Of a stretch of 64,000 bases of DNA, positions 23,216-33,220 are shown in pieces. Positions within the stretch are counted from its first letter, which is position 1. Each line of letters opens with the position of its first letter. Position numbers and translations under genes: made by a program. This DNA is from Pleurodeles waltl (Eukaryota; Chordata; Amphibia; Caudata; Salamandridae). The stretch covers positions 348,944,339 through 349,008,338 of the forward strand of contig NC_090451.1 in NCBI RefSeq assembly GCF_031143425.1. The letters are read 5' to 3'. The notes below the pieces were generated by a model. That model did no database searches and was not told where the DNA came from. It saw only the letters and a list, made by a program, of their open reading frames with translations.

Positions 23216-25531
23216 CTACCCCCTCTCCCGCCGGGCACTGGCCAACTTCTGATGCTTGACAGGTGGGGGAATGTCCGTGCTGTGGCTCTGTGCCACACTG
23301 GCTGCCCTGGTGGCCGGTGCACTCCAGATTCCGGTGACTACAGGCACCACTGGTCCCGGAGATGTTGTGGCTGAGGTGCTAGGTTGGGACCTGGAGAGTC
23401 GGGCCCTAGGAGACGGACGGGGTGGGGGAGGTGTGGGAAAGAGGTCAAGGTTGGACAGGAAGAGTTTTTTTAAGACACTGGGACGGGTAGCTGGAGGGGG
23501 TTTGGGAGTGGAGGAAGAGGTTGTGGTTGTAGGAGGTGTTCGTTTGGTGACTTTGGGTGAAGGTGCATGCGCTGGAGGCTGTCGTGAGGTGGATGGCTGT
23601 TGGGTGGGTGTGTGCCTGCGTTTGTGTATCTTGGGAGGTGGCGTCACAGACACACTGGGAGAGGACACAGGGGACGTGTGAATGGTAGTTGGGGTGGTGG
23701 CTGCACGTGAGCGGGGTGTGGTGGTGTGTGTGCTGGTGATGGCAGTAGTAGCTGTAGATGTAGTGCATGCAGGTGTGAGTGTAGAGGAGACTGGGAGGGA
23801 GGAGGGAGACGAGGAGGGGGACACAGTGGAGGCAGTGGATGTTGGTGTATCTGCATGTGTGTGATGCTTGCGTGAGTGCCTGTGGGATGTGTGGTGCTTA
23901 TGTTTGCCAGAGCTTCCCTTGTGTGTTGACGTGTGTGCATGCTGGTCTGAAGGTGTGCTTGGGATAGGCTGGGGTACAGGGGATTGGGTGTGGGTGGAGG
24001 AAGTTGGAGGGGGGAGGCTAGAGACAGGGACAATGGATGCAATCAGTGCTGAGGCCAGAGTCTGAAAAGCTCGCTGAATGGCCACCTGACCAGAATGAAT
24101 GCCCTCCAGGAATGCATTGGTTTGTTGCAACTGCCTTTCTACACCCTGGATGGCATTCAAAATGGTAGACTGCCCAACAGTGAGGGACTTGAGGAGGTCA
24201 ATGGCTTCCTCACTCAGGGCAGCAGGGGTGACAGGGGCAGGGGCTGAGGCGCCTGGGGCGAAGGTGATGCCCACCCTCCTGGGTGAGCGGGCACGGGGCA
24301 AAGGCTGAGGGGCTGCTGGGGGGGCAGTGCTGGTAGGGGGGGTGGCGGCTGAACCTGTAGATGTGGTGGGCACAGATGTTGCCGCAACCACAAGGGAGCT
24401 CCCATCAGAGGACGACTCCCTGTCGCTGGTGTCTGCTCCTGTCCCCGCCGTGGAGCTCCCCTCGCCCTCCGTCCCACTGGTGTACTCCGACTCCGTTGTC
24501 TCACCCTCCAGGGCCATCGGGGATGCAGCTCCCTCGTGCTCTGGTGCCACTGCTCCACCGCCTGATGATGCTAATCACACAAGAACAGGGAGACCACAAA
24601 AAGGGGGACAACGACAGAAGAAAGACATGTTCAGTGCATCCATTACCACTACCGTTGGCGGACACGACAGACACAGAAGCCCCCTGCACTACGCCGCGCT
24701 CTTGGGCTCCACTGTTCAATCCCTGGGAAATGGCCTACTAGGCTATGGACAACATCTGCACACATGGATGATACAGGGGCATGACTAGGTGTACTTGGCA
24801 CTCTACAGAGGTGGGGTGGGGTGCCACATGGCCTGCCTTATGGAGGGACCTTGCCTCCTAAACTCGCCCTGGCCTAGGGAAACCCACAGCCCACCTCCCC
24901 CACCCAGACCCCTCCACTGCGCGCTAAATCAGCAGGATGAGAGTGTACTCACCCCCTTGTGGCTGCTGTGATGCCCTCAAGCGCCCATCCAACTCTGGGT
25001 ACGCCACCGCCAGGATCCTGACCATCAGGAGGGTCATGGTGCGACAGGCACCCCTCCCACGTTGGGAGGCCATCCCGAGCTGAGCCTCCGCCGTCTTCTT
25101 GCTCCAGCAGCGAATGTCCTCCCATCTTTTCCGGCAGTGGGTGCTCCGTCTGTGGTAGACCCCCAGGGTCCAGACGTCCTTGGAGATGGCACGCCAAATA
25201 TATTTTTTCTGGTGGGCGCTGACCTACACGAATTGAACAGGGGGAAGAGAAAATTATTACCAACCGCACCGTCACAGTCATTGGCCCCCATCCCTACCCT
25301 TGCCATGTGGCACATGCACTCACCGTCGTTTCATGCATGCCGCAATCTCCCCCCCTTCTTACATCCACCCCACTCCACACAGGCATAGCCCATACAGCAT
25401 GCTCCCAGTGTACTTACCTGTTTGTCTGGAGGACCGTAGAGTAGCGTGTACTGGGGGAGGACCCCGTCCACGAGTTTCTCCAACTCCTCCGATGTGAAGG
25501 TAGGGGCCATTTCCCCAGACACTCGAGCCAT
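23216..25531 (-). CDS. Myb/SANT-like protein of the Harbinger element, three exons, open reading
   Basis: Exons on the minus strand are 25531-25418, 25223-24953 and 24570-23216, with introns of 194 and 382 bases. Donors are G|GTAAGT and G|GTGAGT and acceptors end TAG. Joined they give 1740 bases, 579 codons plus stop, with no internal stop by my reading. The start is ATG 25531 (MARVSGEMAPTFTSEELEKL). Exon 2 carries the core of a Myb/SANT-like DNA-binding domain (KKYIWRAISKDVW, KRWEDIRCWSKKTAEAQLGM). Exon 3 is Ser/Thr/Pro-rich and has a predicted coiled coil (ILNAIQGVERQLQQTNAFLE) near its residues 140-180. In Harbinger elements the Myb-like partner helps the transposase reach the nucleus and the transposon ends. 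It faces the transposase gene head to head across about 450 bases. Confidence 0.8.
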
Positions 25532-25980
25532 TGTCTCTTCCAGACCGAGGTCACAGCAGCACTTGCAGTGTAGGTCCTCTCCTGTCGAAGATCAGGTATC
25601 GAGTGATTGAACAGATAGAAAATGGCGGTCACGTCCGCGGCAGTGCGTACCGTCACAGCCGGCGTACATCGTCATTGGCTCCTGGGGCCCATAGGGTCCA
25701 ATGTCAACCAATGCAGCATTGCGCCACGGTCTTTGACCGCCTACCGCGACGGTGTACAACGCCAGTGCAGTTACCTCACATCCCATTGTCCCACTTTAGA
25801 GGTCAGACAGCCGCCATTTCAGGGGCCACATGGCTTAAATTTGAACTGCGTCACACATACCTAGGCCTAGCCTCAACACACATACAGGCCACTTTTCGGA
25901 TTATGATTTGTGTTCTGTGTAAGCTGTGGGTACGTACCTCTGAGTTGGTTGACTCTGTGCTCGCTGTTGTCCTTCATAGG
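25532..25980. promoter_or_regulatory. probable divergent promoter region of the Harbinger element
   Basis: This stretch separates the first exon of the Myb-like gene (minus strand) from the transposase (plus strand). A frame is open across it on the plus strand but shows no family resemblance. An acceptor-like TTCATAG at about 25974-25980 suggests that a transposase 5' exon or leader may start in it. No TATA box stands out. Confidence 0.4.
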
Positions 25981-27114
25981 CTCCGTCCGCTGGGACATGT
26001 GAGGAGATGGCAGCATCCTCCAGTGTACAGACCGCTGGTGGACCTGTCGACAATGGAGGAAAGACATGTGATCATCACATGCAGGCTTGACCGTGCCACA
26101 ATCCAGGAACTGTGTACCCAGCTGGAGCCAGACCTGATGTCAGCTATCCGCCATCCCACAGGAATCCCCTCTCAAGTGCAGGTGCTGTCAGTGCTCCATT
26201 TCCTTGCAAGTGGGTCATTTCAAACAACAGTGGCCATAGTATCAGGGATGTCCCAGCCTATGTTTTCCAACGTGTTGTCCAGAGTGTTGTCTGCCCTGCT
26301 GAAACACATGCGGAGAAACATCGTTTTCCCTCAGGTTGAGGATTTGCCTACAGTGAAAGGTGATTTCTATGCCCTGGGACATATCCCCAACATCATAGGT
26401 GCCATTGATGGGACACATGTGGCTTTGGTCCCCCCCGCAGGAGTGAAATAGGTGTACAGAAACCGGAACAGTTATCATTCGATGAATGTGCAGATGGTAT
26501 GTTTGGCAGACCAGTACATCTCCCATGTGAATGCCAAGTTTCCTGGCTCAGTGCATGACGCCTACATCCTGCGGAATAACAGCATCCCTTCTGTGATGGG
26601 TCAACTCCAGAGGCACCGTGTGTGGCTATTAGGTGAGCACCTGGAAGCAAGACAGTGGGAATGGTTGTCTGGGTCTGGGGTTATCCCTACAGGTTAGTGT
26701 GTGTCTAACAGTTGTCCCTCGCCATTTGCAGGTGACTCTGGTTACCCCAACCTGTCATGGCTACTGACCCCAGTGAGGAATCCCAGGACAAGGGCAGAGG
26801 AACGCTACAATGAGACCCATGGGCGAACATGGCTGATAATCGAGCGGACCTTCGGCCTCCTGAAGGCCAGGTTAAGGTGCCTCCATATGACAGGTGGATC
26901 CCTATTGTACTCACCAAAGAAGGTGTGCCAGATCATCGTGGCCTGCTGTATGCTTCACAACTTGGCTTTGCGACGACAGGTGCCTTTTCTGCAGGAGGAT
27001 GGTCCAGATGGCGGTGTTGTTGCAGCTGTGGAGCCTGTGGACAGTGAAGACGAGGAAGCAGAAGAAGAGGACATGGACAACAGGGACTCGGTGATCCTGC
27101 AATATTTCCAGTGA
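25981..27114 (+). pseudogene. PIF/Harbinger transposase with one in-frame TAG
   Basis: A HARBI1-like DDE transposase. The readable protein begins near RPLVDLSTMEERHVI and continues through FLASGSFQTTVAIVSGMSQP and NIIGAIDGTHVAL. Catalytic acids are Asp at 26407-26409 (GAIDGTHV), Asp at 26557-26559 (GSVHDAYIL) and Glu at 26842-26844 (IERTFGLLKARLR). A 99-base intron at 26633-26731 (GTGAGC...TTTGCAG) joins in phase at the GDSGYPNLSW segment. A TAG at 26449-26451 interrupts the otherwise same-frame sequence just after the first catalytic block. The tail is acidic and ends at TGA 27114. The start is uncertain; a 5' exon may be missing. It would cut and paste the element using the terminal repeats. 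Confidence 0.88.
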
Positions 27115-27618
27115 GACACAGGTAAGAATACAAACCTGCCTACTACATGTACTTTAACACTACTACCTCTCTACTGTCTGTCGTTTTCACCCAGTGTATG
27201 GTCACTGAGTTGTCACTTTCCCTTATGATTTCACAGATGTGGGCCCCACTGTGTGACATCTGCTTTGATTCCTCATGGACTAGAGCTGTGTGACATAGGT
27301 CTGTTGACATTACAATTGAAAGAGCTTTTTGCCACAGTAATTGCTAATACACTATTCCGAAATCACAGACTGACTCCAGATTGTTTTGTGCTTCAAGGGT
27401 GTTTATTTAAGTGCTCAATATTGGAGGGGGTTGCAAAATGGTGAGGGGTAATGGTGGAGGAATGTCCATGGCAGAGTCCAGTCTATTAGTCTCACAGGTG
27501 CATTGCCCAAATGGGCATAGGAAGTGGAGCTGGGGCAGTTTAAGGATGGACAGGGTGACAAAGTGGGACAGAAGAATGACATTCAGGGTGGTGTCATTTC
27601 TTGGCGGTGGTCTTGGCA
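27115..27618. other. spacer between converging Harbinger genes
   Basis: No gene seen; this is presumably the shared 3' UTR zone of the transposase (plus) and the second Myb-like gene (minus). Confidence 0.5.
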
Positions 27619-29103
27619 TCATTCTCTCTTTGTCCTGGATCTCAGGGATCGTTTGCAGGGTGGTTCTCCCTCTGCAGGGGGTGGGGTGCTGGTGTGGTGG
27701 TCCTGTGGTGGTGCCTCCTGTCCACTAGCGGCGGCGGAGGTGGTGGGCAGTTCATCGCCCATGCTAGTGTCAGGGGCCCCTTGTTGTGCCACAGTGTCCC
27801 TCCTGGTGTTGAGTACTTCCTTCAGCACCCCTACGATGGTGCCCAGGGTAGAATTGATGGCTCTAAGTTCCTCCTTAAAGCCCAAATACTGTTCCTCCTG
27901 CAGGCGCTGGGTCTCCTGAGACTTGGCCAGTACCGTTGCCATCGTCTCCTGGGAGTGGTGGTAGGCTCCCATGATGTTGGAGAGGGCCTCGTGGAGAGTG
28001 GGTTCCCTTGGCCTGTCACACAGCAGCCCTCCCAGTTCCCCTGTGTTCCTTTGCCTCCAGCCCCTGGACCGTGTGCCCACTGCCACTGCCCCCAGGTCCC
28101 TGTTGTTGTTGGGGTGGTGGGTTAGCCTGGGTGACCTGTAATGGTGGACACACTGCTGATTGACGTGTCCTGGGGACAGAGGTGTGGGCCCGCTGGGTGG
28201 GTGCTGTGCTGGTGTTTCCAGACGGGGGAAGCTCTGTAGTGGCCTGTGACTGTGTGATGGGAGCCGACTGTCCCGAGGTCCCTGATGGGCCGGGCTGGTC
28301 ATCTAGATCCAGTTGGACAGAGCTGCTGTCATCACTGTGGGCCTCTTCCGTTGGTGGTGTGGAGATGTGTGGACCCTCCTGTCCGGTGACGTTGGGTAGG
28401 GGTCCTGCAGGGGTATAAAAGGATGTTTATTACATCTGTGTGTGCCATGGTGTGCAATGGGTGGGTGACCGGGTACCCCAGTGCTTGCATTCCTGTGTGG
28501 GACCTTGTGTGATGATGGTTTAGAGGGGGTGTATGATTTTGTGCAGTGGGCATGCTTTGGTGATGGGTGTCCATACTTTGTTGTTGCATGCAGGGCTTGG
28601 TGTTGGGTTGTGTGGTTTGTGATGATGGGACATTTGTGAGGAGTTGGAGTGATTGGGGTGAGGGTGGGGGTATGTGATGGCATGCAGGTAGGGTGGGGGA
28701 TGTAATAGTTAAGATTTGACTTACCAGAGTCCATTCCTCCATATACTCCTGCAAGGCCCTCGGGATGCAGAATCGCCAAGACCTGCTCCTCCCATGTTGT
28801 TAGTTGTGGGGGAGGAGGTGGGGGTCCGCCGCCAGTCCGCTGAACCGCAAGGTGGTGTCTTGAGACCACGGAACGCACCTTCCCCCCTAGGTCGTTCCAC
28901 CTCTTCCTGATGTCATCCCGATTTCTTGGGTGCTGTCCCACTGCATTGACCCTGTCCACTATTCTTCGCCATAGCTCCATCTTCCTTGCAATGGAGGTGT
29001 GCTGCACCTATGATCCGAATAGCTGTGGCTCTACCCGGACGATTTCCTCCACCATGACCCTGAGCTCATCCTCCGAGAACCTGGGGTGTCTTTGCCGTGC
29101 CAT
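27619..29103 (-). pseudogene. second Myb/SANT-like gene of the Harbinger element, broken
   Basis: Exon 1 runs 29103-28725, starting MARQRHPRFSEDELRVMVEE. It has a TAG at 29010-29008, then the Myb/SANT-like core (RKMELWRRIVDRVNAVGQ, DIRKRWNDLGGKVRSVV). The donor is CTG|GTAAGT and the acceptor TGCAG, followed by exon 2 from 28404. Exon 2 begins in phase (GPLPNVTGQEGPHIS), but its 3' part is readable only in another frame, so an indel lies between about 28300 and 28000. That part has HEALSNIMGAYHHSQETMAT, a coiled coil, and a basic end, KRSLRSRTKRE. The layout resembles NAIF1-like or trihelix proteins found beside Harbinger transposases. It is distinct in sequence from the Myb-like gene at 23216-25531. 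Confidence 0.8.
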
Positions 29104-29410
29104 GGGGTGGTGTGGGTGATGTGTGGGGTGGTGTGTGTGGTGATAAGTATGCGGATATGTAGTGGGGTGTTGTGTGAGGTGCGTGGAAGTTATGTGGGTG
29201 ATGGTCTGGTGTGCCTGTGGATGCTAGTATTGTTGATGGTGGTGTCTCTCTCTCTGCTTCTTTCTCAATTGTGCTCGTAGGGGGTTGTGGGTGATGTGGG
29301 TGTGTGTTTTATATTGTATTGGGTGTGTGGGAGTGGTGTGTGTATGTGTAGCAGGTGTGTGTATTTTTAATTGTCCAATGTGGCTGTGTTTTGTATGTGT
29401 GTGTGTATTT

Positions 29411-29689
29411 TGAGCGCAGCGGTGTGTACCGCCAATGGAATACTGTGGTTGAAAGACCGCCACGTGGATTTGTGTGTCGTGATAGTGTGGGCGTATTTCT
29501 GTTGGTGTGACGGTGGAGGTTTTGTTTTCGCCAGTTTATCACTGACCTTTGGTGTGGCGGACTTGTGTGGGTGTCTGAATTTTCGCGGATTCCGTGCTGT
29601 GGGTCATAATAGCTGTGGCGGATTTCCACAGGCGAGGTGGTGTGTTGGCGGTCTTCTGCACGCTTTTACCGCCAATGTTGTAATGAGGG
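29411..29689. promoter_or_regulatory. right subterminal GGCGGT/ACCGCC cluster and end
   Basis: AGCGGTGTGTACCGCCA (about 29417), GACCGCCACGTGG, several TGGCGGA words, and TTGGCGGTCTTCTGC with TTTTACCGCCAATG near the end mirror the cluster at the left end. The outermost bases read CCCTCATTACAACATTGGCG on the minus strand. Confidence 0.6.
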
Positions 29690-30640
29690 CCAATGTCATT
29701 ATAACTTATACACCAGTCCTATTCATTGAAGTGATTAGCTCTCTACTTTTGCACTTGTCATAGATTGTGTGGGCAGTCATCATGTGCATCAGAGTTTTCT
29801 TTTTGCTGTGATGTAATTCATAAAACATGATTTGGAAAAGACAGTACATTTGCACAGCATAAACCTGTTGGTTCATGGGACTGGCTTCCTCTTCTTTGCT
29901 TACGTCTTCAAAACCATGTTAAGACATTAGGCATTCTTGTTGACTCCCATTATATGTGGAGCTGTGGGGCATCACAACATTTGTCATTAAATCTAAAATC
30001 TTAATCTTTCAGGGTGTTTCTTAAAATGGTTCCTGCTAATTTTACTGCATCCAGTGATCATATTTTGACTGCAAGAACTTCAGGAGTCAAATTAGCTGAG
30101 AAAACCATAAGTGGCTCATTCTTTTTGTTAGACTGACAAAACCAATTTCTATCATTGTAAATTCTCACCTGAAAAATCTTAATTGTATTATTATGGATCA
30201 ATACAGTTTCATCGATGTTGACCATTATTTCTCTTATTACACTGTGAACCCGTAGCCAGCACTCAAGAGTGGCTTTAAAACATAATTGATTTCTCAGAAG
30301 ACTCGGATTCTTGTTGTGATTCACTGATTTCTGCCATTGTCAACGACTTTTTTCCATTGTATACAACTTGTAGCACTCATTGTTACAATGATAAAATATT
30401 TGATCCACTTCACTCATCAGTTTCAATCTGTGAACTTCCTCTTGATGTGTTTCATCAGCATCTGGAAACACCTTCTGTCCAGCCGCAGTTAATGTTACCT
30501 TTTCTTTTGGATTAGTTTGGCATATGGCACATTGTCTTTTTTGCAGGAGTCATCAGATTTTGTAGTTAGCAACACTCTGTCAGGAGGTAAAGATCCTTTG
30601 CTTCCAACTGCTTCATTCATGTTTATGAATTTTAATCAAT
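29690..30640 (-). pseudogene. unclassified coding repeat, 5' part
   Basis: The minus strand encodes a zinc-knuckle-like start, CAICQTNPKEKVTLTAAG, then PDADETHQEEVHRLKLM and YHCNNECYKLYTMEKS (about 30525-30345). QLCFKATLECWLRVHS and KNEPLMVFSANLTPEVLAV (30300-30070) follow, and just before the transposon TAHTIYDKCKSRELITSMNR (about 29735). The reading is interrupted by stops but the order is collinear with the 3' part at 18935-16085 on the other side of the Harbinger element. No catalytic class can be assigned with confidence. Confidence 0.65.
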
Positions 30641-30854
30641 GGAAAACCTGAAACAAACACAATATTAAAATAAATTACCAATATGCTGGCTAAAACACAT
30701 AATTATAGGCCCTGTAACCTTTTGTTTTTTTCAGTGAATTTCTATTCTTTTAATGTAAAGTAATTTTACTTACCATACGTTAATCCAACAACTGCCGAGC
30801 ATGGCTTTCGGCCCTGTGTGGCAAGGGTTGGCTGCAGGGCCTTTCTCTCTGGGT

Positions 30855-31050
30855 GTGAGATTAGGTGTGAGAGGGAGTCTCTGGTGTGAGAGTGTCTCTG
30901 TGACTGGGTGTGCAAATGTCTGTGTGCGTCTGTGAGTCGGAGTGGGTCTTTGAGTGGATGCGTGAGTTTCTGAGTGGGTCTGTGAGTGGATGCATGAGCA
31001 TGAGTGGGTCTTTGAATGTCTATGTAGGTGTGTCAGTAGTAGCTCTGTGA
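30855..31050. repeat. degenerate TGTGAGTG-type simple repeat
   Basis: Multiple variants of GTCTGTGAGTGGATGCGTGAG and similar words occur over about 200 bases. The reading frames across it are not coding. Confidence 0.8.
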
Positions 31051-31655
31051 GTGACTCAGTCACAAAGGTACCGCACCTGCATGTTCATCCAACAAGAGTC
31101 CACAGGTTTGCACAAAATGTCTACCCAAACTGAAGTTCTTTCTACTGGTTAGTTAGTAAATACTACCTCGTTGGGTAAATGTCCATTGTGTATTCTACAC
31201 TACAGCTGCATAATGGACCACAAGGAAATGTCTCCAGGCGACTGTGTGTGCGTTTAGCAATGTGATTGTTCCTCATGCTTCTTTCTAAACAATTCTGTGA
31301 TAACATGAGTCCTGCTATAGAGAGGCCAACAAGACTACAAATATGTAAATCTACACCAAACCAGGACCCTTCCACTTACCTATTTGACTTAAGTGCTTCT
31401 TTGTTTTGAGGAGAAGTTCTCAGTCTTCTCAGCATCAAGAATGCACCACTAAAATTAGCGGTAAACGCACCCTTTGGTGAGCTGTCCATCATCCTGGCAA
31501 AAGGCAAGAAGACCTTTGTATACCACTAAGGTGGACAGTGCGGGGACAAGTGTGAGGAGTTTTCAGGTGATTCGCACATTTGTATACTTGTAACAATTTG
31601 AAGGGAGACCCATGGTCTCTAGGGGAGTGGGTAGTGCAACTCCTCCCCTTCCCGG
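31051..31655. other. no recognised feature
   Basis: Mixed-composition sequence without a gene or clear repeat that I can name. Confidence 0.5.
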
Positions 31656-32010
31656 GGTGGATTTTGGGCCCAGGGACCCCATCCCTTTGGGGCATGGCCT
31701 TCATTTAATGGGGGTGGGGGTCCACGCGCCCCCCTCTACAGACTGATTTTGGCCCCAGGGACCCCATCTCCCAGGCCTGTCCATAAATAAAAGGAGGAGG
31801 AGGGCCACGCGGATCCCCTCCGCAGGCCAAATTTGGCCCCGGGAACCCTATCCGCCGGGACCCATCCTTCATTTATTATGGGAGGGGGGCTGCGTGCCAT
31901 CCCTCCCTGGGCTGGTCTCAACCCAGGGATCTCATCACCCAGGGCCCGGTCTTCAGTAAACAGAAGATGGGGGGCACATGGCCCCATCCCCAGGCTTATC
32001 AGGAGAGATG
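31656..32010. repeat. 84-85-bp GC-rich minisatellite, 4 diverged units
   Basis: The phrase CAGGGACCCCATC or a variant recurs at 31671, 31756, 31840 and 31924. Each is followed by a TTCATTTA or TAAATAAA block and a GGGGG block. Confidence 0.85.
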
Positions 32011-32840
32011 GTGAGGCTTTCCGGGGCCCGTCCATCTCTCCTGGAAGCCCATAGGGCACCCAGTGTGCAATGGAACCACCTGAGAAGCCTCAAGGCCCCC
32101 GCAGTCTCGGCTGCCTCCCAACCTCCTGCAAGAGCTGGCATTACTTTTGCACACAGCTAGCTGCTACACATGCAGCCCCCTGTCTGCAACAGCAATCATC
32201 TCATCTCATTCCCTACCCGCATGTCTGTAGGTATGGCAAGAGATGAAACCTCTGCTTCCAGCAAGCAAGAGCATTTTGACAGCTCTTGCCCACTGGAGGC
32301 AGAGTGTTTGCCCTGACTTGAAAGGAGCTGTCAAAGCTCCTGCCAAGCCAGAACAAATAGCTGTGTCCAGGAGTGGGCAACCTGGGACATAGCAGGAGGT
32401 AGACCTGGTGGGCGGCGGTCCCTAGGGCCATTATTGGCTCCAAGAGGGGTGCCACACTGCCCCCCTCCAAAGTTTAACTTAGCCCATGGGAGGTTGTGGT
32501 CCCCAGGGTTAGGGGTCCACAACTAACCCCCTTCATCACGTTCTGTCAGCCCCGAGGAGGTGGTGGTTTCCAGGGCTGTGGGGGGGGCATAAAGGCCTTC
32601 TCCATTATAAATTATTGTTTTGCCCCAGAGAGGGGGTGGTCACTCTGGGACCCTAGTACCAGACCTAAGGGGTCAGGGTGATTCTACCCTGGACCGTTCT
32701 CTTATTTTTGAATATTTTTTTCTGGGGCTCAGCTGAAGCTGAGGCCTAAGATGGCTGCCAACACTTTCTGGTTTGAAGTGTTGGCAGCCAATCAAAGCTC
32801 TGCATTTCCCTGCACAAGTTTGTCATTATTCGCATAGTCA
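32011..32840. other. GC-rich repeat-like stretch with a 14-bp hairpin
   Basis: No gene. Similar CCCCAGGG-rich phrases continue to about 32690. A perfect inverted repeat GGCTGCCAACACTT / AAGTGTTGGCAGCC lies at 32753-32766 and 32776-32789. Confidence 0.6.
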
Positions 32841-33190
32841 TCGCAGTCACAGATTTACAAATTTGGATTTCCTTTCATTTCTCCTAAACTTCAGAACAGA
32901 TTTACACCGAATAACAAAAAGTGTAATTTGCGTACCGAAAGCTAGCTTTCTGCCAAATTTGGTGTAATTCCATTCAGTTATGTTCGAAGGTCCTTTGGGA
33001 ATTAACATGGGAAACGCATGAAACTTTCCATGCGCAACAAGAATCACCAGGGCACTTTTTTTTTTTTTTAAATTGTGAAGATTCATCAAATGGTGCCAAA
33101 GATATAGGCAAGTCAAAAAAGCTTTTTCTATGGAAACATGTTCCTGATTATAACTACCTCCTGGCAATCGGCAGTAGGTAATATACATAT
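32841..33190. repeat. dispersed repeat, copy 1
   Basis: It shares a series of blocks with 46870-47250: ACAGATTTACACCGAAT, CACAAAAAG-like, TGCCAAATTTGGTGTAATTC, GATTCATCAAATGGTGCCAA. The second copy is in the same orientation, so this is an interspersed element of unknown class. Confidence 0.75.
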
Positions 33191-33220
33191 TTTTTTTGTT
33201 TTTTTTTACTGCAAATCAAG

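Larger units (their letters stand above)
18926..29689. mobile_element. PIF/Harbinger DNA transposon, about 10.8 kb with nested insert
   Basis: It is defined by a Harbinger transposase gene, two Myb/SANT-like genes and similar ends. The left end reads ACAACAATGGCGG; the right end, read on the minus strand, is TTACAACATTGGCGG. Both run into GGCGGT/ACCGCC-rich sequence and share AAGACCGCCAACA. The ends are imperfect, so boundaries are uncertain by about 10 bases. The minus-strand coding repeat stops at the right border and resumes at the left border. The element contains a 1.88-kb solo LTR and several tandem arrays, which explains part of its unusual length. Confidence 0.82.

Noticed and set aside
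24501..24971. Plus-strand open frames opposite the Myb-like exon 3
   Set aside because: They mirror the GC-rich exon on the other strand, which has splice borders and domain evidence.
25531..25980. Open frame upstream of the transposase as its N-terminus
   Set aside because: No Harbinger resemblance before about RPLVDLSTM; the region overlaps the first exon of the divergent Myb-like gene's promoter and looks like readthrough of untranslated sequence.
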